DNA of 64,000 nucleotides from Xanthomonas sp. DAR 34887 (lineage in GTDB: Bacteria > Pseudomonadota > Gammaproteobacteria > Xanthomonadales > Xanthomonadaceae), in the NCBI RefSeq assembly GCF_041245805.1, contig NZ_CP162490.1:3077001-3141000 (forward strand), in the 5' to 3' direction. Below, piece by piece: positions 24,764-34,101 of the stretch (positions are counted from its first letter, which is position 1; each line of letters opens with the position of its first letter). The notes under the pieces were generated by a model. That model made no database searches. It saw only the letters and a list, made by a program, of their open reading frames with translations, and was not told where the DNA came from. The translations under genes were made by a program, and so were the position numbers.

Positions 24764-25798
24764 CTAGTCGCCGGCGTCGCCGCTGCGCCCGCGCAGCTTG
24801 TCCAGCCGGTCGAGCAGGCCGATCCAGAACGCGGCCGGCAGCTCCGCCACCAGCGGCACGCTGAAGCACCAGTCGTTGACCAGCTGCGCGCACTTGACCG
24901 CATCCTTCTCGGTCATCAGCACCGGCAGTTCGCTGCCGAACGACAGGTCGGCGGCACTGTAGCGGTGATGGTCGGGAAACGCGTGCGGCACCACGCCGAT
25001 GCCGTGCGCGCGCAGCATGTCGAAGAAGCGCTGCGGATGGGCGATGCCGGCGACGGCGTGCACGCGCTGCCCGGCGAAGCTGCGCAAAGCGCGGGCGCGG
25101 CCGCCCTGCAGCGGTTGCGCGCTGTCGATGCGCAGGCGCATCGCCCACTCGCCGAAACCGGCCTGGACCTCGCCGACATCGCTGGCCTGGCCCAGATTGA
25201 TGACCCGGAAATCGCATTCGCGGCCGCGCGCTACCGGCTCGCGCAGCGGCCCGGCCGGCAGCAGGCGGCCGTTGCCGTAGCGGCGCTGGCCGTCGACCAC
25301 TTCGATCTCGATGTCGCGCTGCAGGCGGTAGTGCTGCAGGCCGTCGTCGCAGACCACGATGTCGCAACCGGCCTGCAGCAGCGCGCGCGCGGCGGCGACA
25401 CGGTCGCGGTCCACGCGCACCGGCACGCCGGTCTTGTGCGCGATCAGCACCGGCTCGTCGCCGCCCAGGTCCGGCGTGGTGCCGGGTTCGATCCAGCGCG
25501 CGACCTGGTCCTGGCTGCGGCCATAGCCGCGGCTGGCCACGCCCGGCTTCCAACCGGCCTCCTGCAGCTTGCGCACCAGGGCGATGGTCAGCGGCGTCTT
25601 GCCGGTACCGCCGGCGGTGAGGTTGCCGACCACCACCACCGGCACCGCGATGCTGTAGCGCTTGCGCCAGCCGCGCCGGTACAGCGCGCGGCGCAGGCCG
25701 ATCGCCGCCGCATACAGCGGGGTCAGCACCTGCGCGTACAGCGGCGGCGTGCCCTGGCCATACCAGTAGCCAGGCGTGTGTGGCCCGCGACCGCTCAT
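24764..25798 (-). CDS. lpxK: Tetraacyldisaccharide 4'-kinase
   Basis: LpxK phosphorylates the 4' position of the lipid A precursor at the inner membrane. The 344-residue protein has a short N-terminal hydrophobic segment, then the P-loop in VVVGNLTAGGTGKTPLTIAL (residues about 54-73) and a catalytic CDDGLQHYRLQRDIEIEVVD region. The late VLMTEKDAVKC is also family typical. ATG 25798 overlaps the msbA stop by one base (TGATG), as in many genomes where the lipid A flippase and kinase are adjacent. Confidence 0.95.
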   Translation of the reverse strand: MSGRGPHTPGYWYGQGTPPLYAQVLTPLYAAAIGLRRALYRRGWRKRYSIAVPVVVVGNLTAGGTGKTPLTIALVRKLQEAGWKPGVASRGYGRSQDQVARWIEPGTTPDLGGDEPVLIAHKTGVPVRVDRDRVAAARALLQAGCDIVVCDDGLQHYRLQRDIEIEVVDGQRRYGNGRLLPAGPLREPVARGRECDFRVINLGQASDVGEVQAGFGEWAMRLRIDSAQPLQGGRARALRSFAGQRVHAVAGIAHPQRFFDMLRAHGIGVVPHAFPDHHRYSAADLSFGSELPVLMTEKDAVKCAQLVNDWCFSVPLVAELPAAFWIGLLDRLDKLRGRSGDAGD

Positions 25799-27546
25799 CA
25801 GGACTGCCTTTCGCGGAATTGCATGCTGTGCAGGTGGGCGTACAGGCCGCCCTGGGCGAGCAGCGCCTGATGGGTGCCGCGCTCGACGATGCGGCCGTGG
25901 TCCATCACCAGCACCTGGTCGGCATGTTCGATGGTGGACAGGCGGTGCGCGATGACCAGGGTGGTGCGTTCGGGCATCAGCCGGTGCAGCGCGTCCTGCA
26001 CCAGGCGCTCGGATTCGTTGTCCAGCGCGGCGGTGGCTTCGTCCAGGATCAGGATCGGCGCGTCGCGCAGGATCGCGCGCGCGATCGCCAGGCGCTGGCG
26101 CTGGCCACCGGACAGCAGCGCGCCGTTCTCGCCGACCGGGGTCAGCAGCTGCAGCGGCAGCCGCTCGATGAATTCCCAGGCGTTGGCCGCCTCGGCCGCG
26201 GCGCGGATCTGCGCGTCGCTGGCCTGCGTGCCGTAGGCGATGTTGGCGGCAATGGTGTCGTCGAACAGCATCACCCGCTGCCCGACCAGGGCGATCTGCC
26301 GGCGCAGATCGTGCAGACGGTAGTCGTGCAGCGGCACCCCGTCCAGGGTGATGCTGCCGCCGCTGGGCTCGTAGAAGCGCGGCACCAGCCGCACCAGGCT
26401 GGTCTTGCCGCTGCCGGAACGGCCGACGATGGCGGTGACCGTGCCCGGCCTGGCGGTGAAACTGATGTCGTCCAGCGCCAGTCCGCTGTCCTGGCGGTAA
26501 CGCAGCATCACGCCGTCGAACGCCAGTTCGCCGCGCACGCGCCGCACCGCCACGCTGCCGCTGTCGCGCTCCTCCGGCGTGTCCAGGATCGAGAACAGAC
26601 GTTCGGCCGCGGCCACGCCGCGCGAGATCGAAGTCTGCACGCTGGTCAGCCGGCGCAGCGACGGGATGATCGCCATCATCGAGGTCATCAGCGCGATGAA
26701 CTGGCCGGGGTTCAGGCGCCCGGCCAGGGCTTCGCGGGTGGAGACCCAGACGATCGCCGCCAGCGCCACCGCGGCCAGGAACTGGACCATGCTCGAAGCC
26801 AGCGCGCGGGTGGTCTCGACCTTCATGTTCAGGCCGAGCATGCGGTTGGCGAGCACCGCGTAACGCGAGATCTCCAGCGCCTGGGTGCCGTGCACCTTCA
26901 CTTCCTGCTGCGCGCTCAGCGATTGCTCGGCGCTCTGCGCCATCGAGCCCATTCCGTCCTGGATGCCGCGGCTGATCTTGCGGTAGCGCTTGCCGACGTA
27001 GGACACGATGAGTCCGATCAACGGCGCCACCACCAGCAGCGCCAGGGTGACCTTGACGCTCATCTGCAGCATCACCACCAGCATGTAGAAGATGGTCAGG
27101 GTGTCGGCGACGATGGTCTTCAACGCATCGGCCGCGGCCTGGGTGACCTGCTCGGTATCGAAGTTCAGCCGGCTGACCATCACCGGCGTGGCCTCGACGT
27201 CGAAGTGCGAGGACGGCAGGTGCAGGTACTTGGCCAGCACCTGCTCGCGCAGGTCGCGCACCACGCTGCGGCCGGTGCGCGCCATGCAGTAGTCGCCGAC
27301 GAAGGTGGCGCAGCTGCGCATCACGAACAGGCCCAGGATCGCCAGCGGCAGCAGCACCGCCATGCGCGCCTCCGGATTGACGAAGCCGCGGTTGACCAAC
27401 GGGTCCATCAGCCGGGTGAAGAAGTAGCCGGCGGTGGCTTCCACCACCATCGCCACCAGCGCGGCCGCCAGCATCACCCAATAGGCGCGGGTATATCCGA
27501 GCAGCCGACGATAGATCGGCCAGACCGGTGCCATTTTGCCGCTCAC
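25798..27546 (-). CDS. msbA: Lipid A export ABC transporter MsbA
   Basis: MsbA flips core-lipid A across the inner membrane. The 582-residue half-transporter has six membrane helices in the first 310 residues and an ATPase domain with Walker A GRSGSGKTS, signature LSGGQRQRLAIARAI and Walker B ILILDEATAALD, then the switch histidine in VIAHRLSTI. Adjacent lpxK strongly supports MsbA over other exporters of this type. It starts 4 bases inside exbD. Confidence 0.95.
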   Translation of the reverse strand: MSGKMAPVWPIYRRLLGYTRAYWVMLAAALVAMVVEATAGYFFTRLMDPLVNRGFVNPEARMAVLLPLAILGLFVMRSCATFVGDYCMARTGRSVVRDLREQVLAKYLHLPSSHFDVEATPVMVSRLNFDTEQVTQAAADALKTIVADTLTIFYMLVVMLQMSVKVTLALLVVAPLIGLIVSYVGKRYRKISRGIQDGMGSMAQSAEQSLSAQQEVKVHGTQALEISRYAVLANRMLGLNMKVETTRALASSMVQFLAAVALAAIVWVSTREALAGRLNPGQFIALMTSMMAIIPSLRRLTSVQTSISRGVAAAERLFSILDTPEERDSGSVAVRRVRGELAFDGVMLRYRQDSGLALDDISFTARPGTVTAIVGRSGSGKTSLVRLVPRFYEPSGGSITLDGVPLHDYRLHDLRRQIALVGQRVMLFDDTIAANIAYGTQASDAQIRAAAEAANAWEFIERLPLQLLTPVGENGALLSGGQRQRLAIARAILRDAPILILDEATAALDNESERLVQDALHRLMPERTTLVIAHRLSTIEHADQVLVMDHGRIVERGTHQALLAQGGLYAHLHSMQFRERQS

Positions 27547-27965
27547 TGTTTGACTTCCGGCGCGGTGGCGATGGCGATGCGGCGGAAGCCGAGCTGGCCC
27601 AGCGCGTCCTGCGCGGTGACCACGGCCTGGTAGGGCGTGCGCGCATCGGCGCGCAGCAGCACCGGCTGCTCGCGGTCGTCGCCGGCGACTTGGGCGATGC
27701 TGCGCTTGACCGACTCCACGTCGGTGCGCAGCACTTCCTGGTCGTTGATGAAATAGCGCCCGTCGGCGTTGACCAGCACGCTCAGCGCGCGCGGCGGCGC
27801 CGGAGTGTGCTGATCGCTGGCGTTGGGCAGCTGCAGCTGCAGGGTGGAACGGGCGTCGAAGGTGGTGGTCACTACGAAGAAGATGATCAGGACAAGGATG
27901 ACGTCGATCAGGGGCACCAGGTCGATATGCGGCTCGTCCTGGCCGCGGTCGTCGCGGATCCGCAC
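27543..27965 (-). CDS. exbD: Biopolymer transport protein ExbD
   Basis: The 140-residue protein has one N-terminal membrane helix with the functional aspartate (HIDLVPLIDVILVLIIFF), followed by a periplasmic domain. With ExbB it uses the proton gradient to energise TonB or a Tol-like partner. GTG 27965 is chosen because it lies 4 bases after the exbB stop and just before the helix; no ATG is available. The product ends TAPEVKQ. It is translationally coupled to msbA. Confidence 0.92.
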   Translation of the reverse strand: MRIRDDRGQDEPHIDLVPLIDVILVLIIFFVVTTTFDARSTLQLQLPNASDQHTPAPPRALSVLVNADGRYFINDQEVLRTDVESVKRSIAQVAGDDREQPVLLRADARTPYQAVVTAQDALGQLGFRRIAIATAPEVKQ

Positions 27966-27969
27966 CGGC

Positions 27970-28647
27970 TCAGCCCTTGGCCGGCGCAGCGGCGCCGCCA
28001 CGTGCAACCGGGCGCGGCGCGGCCGGGGTCGGCGCGCCTGCAAGGCCGTGGCCGTCGAGGACGTCGCTCAGGGCGGTGGCTTCGCGCTCCATCTCGATGA
28101 TGTAGCCGGCGATGCGGCTCTTGAAATAACGATGGAAGACCAGCGCCGGCACCGCGATGATCATACCGGTGGCGGTGCACACCAGCGCCTTGCCGATGCC
28201 GCCGGCGAGCTGGTTCACGTCGCCGACGCCGTGGTCGAGGATGCCCAGGAACATCTGGATCATGCCGACCACGGTGCCGAGCAGGCCGAGCAGCGGTCCG
28301 GCCGAGGCCACCGTCCCCAACGCGTTCAGGAACCGCTCCATGCGATGCACGACGTGGCGGCCGGTGTCTTCGATGCGTTCGCGCACGATCTCGCGCGGCC
28401 GGTTGCGTACGTCCAGCCCGGCGGCGAGCAACTCACCCAGCGGCGAATTGCGCCGCAGCGACTCGATGTGGGTAGGGTCGAGCTTGCCGCGCGTGGCCCA
28501 GTTTCGCACTTCCTGGCCCAGTCCCGGCGGCAGCACTTCGCTACGGCGCAGGCTCCAGAACCGCTCCAGCACGATCGCCAGCGCGACCACGCCCAACAGC
28601 AGCAACGGCACCATCGGCCAGCCACCGGCCTTGACCAGTTCCCACAC
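27970..28647 (-). CDS. exbB: MotA/TolQ/ExbB proton channel protein
   Basis: The 225-residue protein has three membrane helices and the conserved stretch RFLNALGTVASAGPLLGLLGTVVGMIQ broken here to GPLLGLLGTVVGMIQMF, then AGGIGKALVCTATGMIIAVPAL. It forms the proton channel with ExbD. GTG 28647 has GGAGGG eight bases upstream; a start further upstream at 28725 would lack a ribosome site. The N terminus overlaps the end of the comEC frame by 107 bases. The pair could drive the TonB receptors in this window, though no tonB gene is nearby. Confidence 0.92.
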   Translation of the reverse strand: MWELVKAGGWPMVPLLLLGVVALAIVLERFWSLRRSEVLPPGLGQEVRNWATRGKLDPTHIESLRRNSPLGELLAAGLDVRNRPREIVRERIEDTGRHVVHRMERFLNALGTVASAGPLLGLLGTVVGMIQMFLGILDHGVGDVNQLAGGIGKALVCTATGMIIAVPALVFHRYFKSRIAGYIIEMEREATALSDVLDGHGLAGAPTPAAPRPVARGGAAAPAKG

Positions 28648-31093
28648 GTCGCAACCCTCCGGCACGTTCGGCCGTTCGTTCACTGGCCGATAGGATAGCA
28701 GCCGCCCGCGCCCGCTCCGCGGCATCCCACAGCCGTGCCCGCCACGGCCGCCGTTCGCGCAGCTGCAGGCCGGCGCGGCCCAGCCACACGCGCAGCGCGC
28801 CGCCCTGCGGAGTGGTGACGACCTCGGCCCCGGACGCCTGCCAGCGCGCCACCACGGCCGCCCGCGGATGGCCGAAGCGGTTGCCCTCGCCGGCCGAGAT
28901 CAGCACCAGCCGCGCGCCGGTGGCGGCGACGAAGGCCGGTTGCGAGGAATGCGCGCTGCCGTGATGCGGCGCCAGCACCACCTCGGCGCGCAGGTCCTGC
29001 GGCGCCTGGCGCAGCAGCCGGCTCTCGATCACATCGCCGATGTCGCCGCTCAGCAGCATCGCACCATGCGCGCTTTCCACCCGCAGCACGCAGCTCGACT
29101 CGTTGTCGAGATAGGGGAAGCCGGGTGCCGGGTGCAGGAAGCGGAAACGCACCCCGTCCCACTCCCAGGCTGTTCCGGCCAGGCACGGCTGATCCACCCG
29201 CACCGGCGCGCCGGCCGGCGCCTCGGCCAGGCCGACCGGCAGCGCCGCGCGCACCGCCTCGAAGCCGCCGGCATGGTCGTTGTCGCCATGGCTGATCACG
29301 GTGCGGTCCAGGCGCGCCACGCCGAGCGCGTGCAGGGCCGGCACCACCGCGCGCTCGCCGGCGTCGTAGCCGTCCTTGATCGCCGGGCCGGCGTCATACA
29401 GCAACTGATGCCGCGCGGTGCGTACCAGCACCGACAGGCCCTGGCCGACATCGATCATCACCAGCTCCACCTCGCCCGCTGCCGGCCGCTCCAGCGGCGG
29501 CCAGAACAGCGGCAGCCACAGCAGCGCCGCCAGCGGCTTGCCCGGCACAGCGCGCGGCAACAGCAACCAGAACGCGCCGAGCAACGCCAGCGGCAGCGCC
29601 CAGTCGCGCGCCTCCGGCAGCCACCACAGCGCGAAGCGGCTTTCGCCCAATGCGGCGAACAACGGCCAGCTCAGGTCGAAGCACGCCGCCGCCGCGCGCC
29701 AGGCCCACACCCCGGCGCCGGCGTGCAGCGCCTCCAGCGCGGTGCCGAGCAGCGCCAACGGCACCACCACCAGGCTCCACCACGGGATCGCCAGCAGGTT
29801 GGCCAGCGGCCCGGCCGCCGAGGCCTGGCCGAACAGCATCGTGCTCAACGGCAGCAGGCCCAGCGTGGCCACGCCCTGCGCCGACAGGAATTCGCGCAGC
29901 TTGCCGCGCCAGCCGCTGCCCGCGACCGGCATGCACCAGGCCAGCCAGGCCACGCCCAGGAAACTCAGCCAGAAGCCGGCGGACAGCACCGCCAGCGGGT
30001 CGAACGCGAGCATGACGATCGCCGCCAGCGCCAGCGCATCGACCACCCGTACCGGGCGCCGCCACAGCCGCGCGAGCACCACCACCGCGATCATCAACGC
30101 GGTGCGCACGGTCGGCAACGCCATGCCCGACAGCACGGTGTAGCCGCCGGCGCCGAGTACCGCCAGCAGCGCGGCCGCCTGGCGCCGCGGCCAATGCCGC
30201 CCCAGCCGTGGCCATAGCCGCCACAGGCCACCACCGAGCAACGCGAACGCACCGGCGACCAGGCCGACATGAAAACCGGAAATGGCGATCAGATGGGTCA
30301 GGCCGGCGGCGCGCAGGATGCGCCAGTCGCGGTCGTCCAGCGCGCGCGTGTCGCCGAGCGCGAGCGCCTGCACATAGCGCGCCGACGCACTCGGCACCGC
30401 TGCCGCGATCCGTGCCGCCAGGCGCTCGCGCCAGGCATCGATGCCCTGCCCCGGCGCCAGTTCGACCGCCTCGTGCGGCGCGGTCACGTAGCCGCTGGCG
30501 CTGATCCGCTGCGCCAGCGCATAGGCCTCTGCGTCGAAGCCGCCCGGATTGCTGAGCCCACGCGGCGCGCGCAGGCGCACGCTCAGGCGCCAGCGCGCGC
30601 CGGCATGCAGCGCAGTGCGCGGACCCGGCACCTGCGCACCGAAATCGTCGTACCAGGCCAGTTGCAACAGACGTCCGCGCAACGGCGCCGGCTGCGTGGG
30701 ATCGGCGTCGACCCGGAACATGAAGCGCGTGCGCCGCACTTCGGCCTGCGGCAACTCCACCACCTGCCCCTGCAGCGTCGCCACGCGCTTCTCCCAGTCG
30801 GCGGGCAGTTGCCGCGCCAACACCATGCCGGCGACCAGTCCCAGCCAGCCGCCGCCCACGGCGAACGCGCCCAGCCACCGCCAGCGCGGCATGCCGATGC
30901 AGACTGCGCTGCCGCCGAGCAGCAGCGCCAACGACAACGGCCACGGCGCCAGGCGCGGCAGCCACAAGGCGGCCAGCACGCCGGCGGCGAGGCTGGCGGC
31001 GACAGCGATACCGAACGGGGCGACCGCATGGGCGTGCGACGCCACCGGCATCGCACACTCAGGATCGCTGGCAAGCTCACGGCAATGCTGCAT
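28541..31093 (-). CDS. comEC: DNA internalization-related competence protein ComEC/Rec2
   Basis: ComEC is the inner membrane channel for DNA uptake during natural transformation. The 850-residue protein has an N-terminal hydrophobic part with a DUF4131-like region (about 100-250), the Competence domain with THLIAISGFHVGLVAGAF and SGMALPTVRTALMI, and a C-terminal metallo-beta-lactamase-like domain: VMIDVGQGLSVLV, ISHGDNDHAGGFEA, LLSGDIGD and LAPHHGSAHSS. ATG 31093 is preferred since AAGGAG lies upstream; ATG 31051 is an alternative. The frame runs 107 bases into exbB, and its last roughly 40 residues look less conserved. Confidence 0.9.
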   Translation of the reverse strand: MQHCRELASDPECAMPVASHAHAVAPFGIAVAASLAAGVLAALWLPRLAPWPLSLALLLGGSAVCIGMPRWRWLGAFAVGGGWLGLVAGMVLARQLPADWEKRVATLQGQVVELPQAEVRRTRFMFRVDADPTQPAPLRGRLLQLAWYDDFGAQVPGPRTALHAGARWRLSVRLRAPRGLSNPGGFDAEAYALAQRISASGYVTAPHEAVELAPGQGIDAWRERLAARIAAAVPSASARYVQALALGDTRALDDRDWRILRAAGLTHLIAISGFHVGLVAGAFALLGGGLWRLWPRLGRHWPRRQAAALLAVLGAGGYTVLSGMALPTVRTALMIAVVVLARLWRRPVRVVDALALAAIVMLAFDPLAVLSAGFWLSFLGVAWLAWCMPVAGSGWRGKLREFLSAQGVATLGLLPLSTMLFGQASAAGPLANLLAIPWWSLVVVPLALLGTALEALHAGAGVWAWRAAAACFDLSWPLFAALGESRFALWWLPEARDWALPLALLGAFWLLLPRAVPGKPLAALLWLPLFWPPLERPAAGEVELVMIDVGQGLSVLVRTARHQLLYDAGPAIKDGYDAGERAVVPALHALGVARLDRTVISHGDNDHAGGFEAVRAALPVGLAEAPAGAPVRVDQPCLAGTAWEWDGVRFRFLHPAPGFPYLDNESSCVLRVESAHGAMLLSGDIGDVIESRLLRQAPQDLRAEVVLAPHHGSAHSSQPAFVAATGARLVLISAGEGNRFGHPRAAVVARWQASGAEVVTTPQGGALRVWLGRAGLQLRERRPWRARLWDAAERARAAAILSASERTAERAGGLRRVGTGQGRWLADGAVAAVGRGRAGDRAGAVLEPAP

Positions 31094-31352
31094 ACGATCG
31101 CCACTCCTTGGCGTGGACAGCGCGCAGATGGAAAGACAGCCGCGATCGCGACGGCTGCGGCGATCGCGATGAGGCGGTGTCGACAGCCTCGCGTACCGCT
31201 CGGAGATGCGCTGTCGGTCAAGCTCTGGACGCCGCGTAGGAATTTGCCGCTGGCGCCTGGCACCGCGGCGCACGCCATGCAAGGCCGCCTTTCGCCGCAT
31301 GTTCATCGGCCTGCGGCTAGCGTGCACGGTTTACGTCGAAGGAAATCCGCGC

Positions 31353-32417
31353 ATGCGCAAGGGCACCGCACTGGTGGTCGGAGTCACCGGCATCTCCGGC
31401 CACAACCTGGCCAGGGTTCTGGTCGCCGACGGCTGGACCGTCTACGGCCTGGCGCGGCGCCCGGTCGCGCAGGAAGGCGTGATTCCGGTCGCGGCCGACC
31501 TGCTAGACCGCGACGCGACCATCGCCGCGCTGCGCGGCTTGCCGATCACCCACGTGTTCTTCTGCACCTGGACCCGGCGCGATACCGAAAAGGAAAACGT
31601 CGCCGCCAACGGCGCGATGCTGCGCCACCTGTGCGAAGGCCTGGACAGCGCAGCGCTGCAGCACATGGCGCTGGTCACCGGCACCAAGCACTATCTGGGA
31701 TCGTTCGAGCACTACGGCAGCGGCAAGGCGGAGACGCCGTTCCGCGAGAGCGAGCCGCGCCAGCCCGGCGCGAATTTCTACTACACGCTGGAAGACCTGC
31801 TGTTCGACGCCGCCGCGCGCCATGGCTTCGGCTGGAGCGTGCACCGTTCGCACACCATGATCGGCCAGGCCAACGGCAGCAATGCGATGAACATGGGCGT
31901 GACCCTGGCGGTGTACGCCACGCTGTGCAAGCACAGCGGGCAGCCGTTCGTGTTCCCCGGCTCGCGCGCGCAATGGGACAGCCTCACCGACCTCACCGAC
32001 GCCGGCCTGCTCGGCCGCCAGCTGGCCTGGGCCGCGACCAGCCCGGCCGCACGCAACCAGGCGTTCAACACGGTCAACGGCGACGTGTTCCGCTGGCGAT
32101 GGATGTGGGGCGAGATCGCCGCGTTCTTCGGCCTGGAGGCGGCACCGTACCCCGATACGCCGATGCCGCTGCAGCCGCGCCTGCAGCACGCCGCGCCGGC
32201 GCAGTGGCGCGCGATCGCCGAACGCCACGGGCTGGTGCAGGCGGACGTGGACCAGTTGGCGTCGTGGTGGCATACCGATGCCGACCTCGGCCGCGAGATC
32301 GAGTGCGTCAACGACATGACCAAGAGCCGCGACCTCGGCTTCCTCGGCTACTACGACAGTCGCGCCTCGTTCCTGGAGCTGTTCGCGCGGCTGCGCGCGC
32401 AGCGGGTGATTCCCTGA
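31353..32417 (+). CDS. PRISE-like SDR family oxidoreductase
   Basis: The 354-residue protein is an atypical extended SDR related to progesterone 5-beta-reductase/iridoid synthase-like (PRISE) enzymes. It has the Rossmann motif VVGVTGISGHNLARVL, an NADPH-discriminating LARRP, ALVTGTKHYLG and NFYYTLEDLLF with the catalytic tyrosine. Bacterial members reduce activated C=C bonds of enones; the natural substrate is unknown. ATG 31353 has AAGGAAA upstream. It is monocistronic and divergent from comEC; the repeat-rich DNA before the IS element lies downstream. Confidence 0.85.
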   Translation: MRKGTALVVGVTGISGHNLARVLVADGWTVYGLARRPVAQEGVIPVAADLLDRDATIAALRGLPITHVFFCTWTRRDTEKENVAANGAMLRHLCEGLDSAALQHMALVTGTKHYLGSFEHYGSGKAETPFRESEPRQPGANFYYTLEDLLFDAAARHGFGWSVHRSHTMIGQANGSNAMNMGVTLAVYATLCKHSGQPFVFPGSRAQWDSLTDLTDAGLLGRQLAWAATSPAARNQAFNTVNGDVFRWRWMWGEIAAFFGLEAAPYPDTPMPLQPRLQHAAPAQWRAIAERHGLVQADVDQLASWWHTDADLGREIECVNDMTKSRDLGFLGYYDSRASFLELFARLRAQRVIP

Positions 32418-32593
32418 GGGGCGCAGCATGGGCCGGATAGCCGCAGCAGCAATGAGAGCGGCGGTGTGGAGTTGTCGAATTGCTGGACACTTGAGCGGCC
32501 TTCATGCAATCGGTCGCGCTCGTTGCGAGAGCGACTCCGCATGCCTCGGCCCAGCCCATCGGTTCCGCGACCGGACAAACTCCGACTTCGCTC

Positions 32594-32616
32594 GTCGCGG
32601 CTGAAGCCGCTCCTAC
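32594..32616. repeat. REP-like hairpin repeat
   Basis: An exact 23-base copy of the family in the order GTCGCGGCTGAAGCCGCTCCTAC. It is the first of three copies in a 135-base stretch before the IS110 element. Confidence 0.85.
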
Positions 32617-32647
32617 CGTGGCTTGAGGCCGACCGGCTGGGTGCCCT

Positions 32648-32670
32648 GTGAGAGGGACTTCGGTCCCGAC
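32648..32670. repeat. Variant REP-like repeat
   Basis: GTGAGAGGGACTTCGGTCCC and the following GAC form a diverged copy in the opposite direction, keeping the pairing arms (GGGAC with GTCCC). Confidence 0.65.
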
Positions 32671-32705
32671 TGTCTCCGAAGCCGGATGGCTGGATGGCTC
32701 CGCGC

Positions 32706-32727
32706 GTCGCGACTGAAGTCGCTCCTT
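32706..32727. repeat. Variant REP-like repeat
   Basis: GTCGCGACTGAAGTCGCTCC and two more bases form a compensated variant in which both arms have changed together, keeping the stem. It ends about 30 bases before the left end of the IS element. Confidence 0.7.
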
Positions 32728-32758
32728 GTATCTGGACATGACGCCGTTAGGACGTTAT

Positions 32759-33946
32759 GTCTTCCGACTGATCATCGGAGGAGGTGCGGGAAGTCCAGTC
32801 GCTCCTGAAGCTTCGAGCTTGTGCTGTAGATCGGCTCCCGCCCTCCACATGCTGGCCCACGGTGTCCGAACGGTATCCAGAGTCCGCCCTCGGCGTGAAC
32901 TCGCATCCACAAGGCAGGACCGGGCGCAGCGATGATCGTGATCCCATCCGATGGAGGAATTCTCATGTCCCCAGTCGTCGGCATCGACGTCGCCAAACGC
33001 AGTTTCGACCTGGCCATCGACCTGGCCAACGGCAAGCACCGCACCAAAGCCAAGCTACCCAACGATCCGAAGGGCTTCCACGCCCTGCATGCGTGGTTGC
33101 GGACCCATGCGCAGCCGGACAGCTGGGTCGTCATGGAAGCCACCGGCACCTATCACGAGGCGCTGGCCGAGTTTGTCCATGGGGAGGGCTATCGCGTGTG
33201 CGTGCTCAACCCGGCGCAGATGGCGCTGTATGCGCGCAGCCAGCTGACCCGGGTCAAGACCGACCGCAGCGATGCCAAGCTGATCGCCAGCTATGGCCTG
33301 CGTCACCGGGAGTCGCTGCGGCGCTGGCAGCCCGATCCGCCGGCGCTCAAGCAGCTCAAGGCGCTGGTGCGGCGTCGGGACGACCTGCTGCAGATGCTGC
33401 AGATGGAGCGCAACCGCCTGGACGTGGCTACACTGGTGGTGCGCGACTCGATCCTGGAGAACATCGGCCAGTTGCAGGCGCGCATCGCGCAGATCGAACG
33501 GGCCATCGACGATCATATCGACCAGGATCCCACCTTGCGCGGGCAGCGCGAGTTGCTGGTGAGCATCGACGGAATCGCCGACACCAGCGCGGCCTTGATG
33601 CTGGCCGAACTTGGCAACGTGGACCGCTTCGCCCGTGCTTCGGCGGTGACCGCCTTTGCCGGGCTCAACCCACGCCTGCAAGAGTCCGGCAAGCGCCAGG
33701 GGCAGGTCTGCATCTCCCGCACTGGCTCCCCGCGCCTGCGTGCTGGCCTGTTCCTGCCGGCCTTGGTCGCCATGACCCACAATCCGGTCGTCCGTGCGCT
33801 GAAGCAGCGCATGCGACAACGCGGCAAGGCCAACAAGCAGATCATCTGCGCCGCCATGCGCAAGCTGCTGCACATCGCCTACGGCGTGCTCAAATCGCGC
33901 ACGCCCTTCGACCCTCAAAAGGCCATTGCCTGTTAGGCCGGAAGAC
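32759..33946 (+). mobile_element. IS110/IS1111-type insertion sequence
   Basis: The transposase gene is bracketed by an 8-base inverted repeat, GTCTTCCG at 32759-32766 and CGGAAGAC at 33939-33946. IS1111-group elements have such short subterminal repeats and no target duplication. True ends may lie a few bases outside. About 200 bases precede the gene, as expected for the non-coding RNA-bearing end of IS110 elements. REP-like repeats lie on both sides. Confidence 0.7.
32965..33936 (+). CDS. IS110-family transposase
   Basis: The 323-residue protein has the N-terminal DEDD RuvC-like domain: GIDVAKRSFD, VVMEATGTYHEAL and KTDRSDAKLIASYG. The C-terminal Tnp_20 domain begins around LVSIDGIADTSAALMLAELG and contains AFAGLNPRLQESGK and the serine-bearing ISRTGSPRLRAGLF. 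Both domains are intact, so the element may be active. ATG 32965 has GGAGG seven bases upstream. Recent work shows IS110 enzymes are guided by a bridge RNA from the element end; the 200 bases before the gene are the place to look. Confidence 0.93.
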   Translation: MSPVVGIDVAKRSFDLAIDLANGKHRTKAKLPNDPKGFHALHAWLRTHAQPDSWVVMEATGTYHEALAEFVHGEGYRVCVLNPAQMALYARSQLTRVKTDRSDAKLIASYGLRHRESLRRWQPDPPALKQLKALVRRRDDLLQMLQMERNRLDVATLVVRDSILENIGQLQARIAQIERAIDDHIDQDPTLRGQRELLVSIDGIADTSAALMLAELGNVDRFARASAVTAFAGLNPRLQESGKRQGQVCISRTGSPRLRAGLFLPALVAMTHNPVVRALKQRMRQRGKANKQIICAAMRKLLHIAYGVLKSRTPFDPQKAIAC

Positions 33947-33985
33947 GGTATCTACAGTGCACCCAGCGCGTCCGCCGCGAGTCCT

Positions 33986-34008
33986 GTAGGAGCGGCTTCA
34001 GCCGCGAC
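33986..34008. repeat. REP-like hairpin repeat
   Basis: An exact copy GTAGGAGCGGCTTCAGCCGC followed by GAC, 40 bases after the right end of the IS element. Its orientation is opposite to the copy at 32594. Confidence 0.85.
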
Positions 34009-34101
34009 CGATCGCCGAAACCGCCATGGTTCCAGGGTGCGTTCGTCACGGCGTCCGGGGCCGCGGCCATGCCGGCGCGCGTTCCACGCCGGCACGCCCC
34101 G

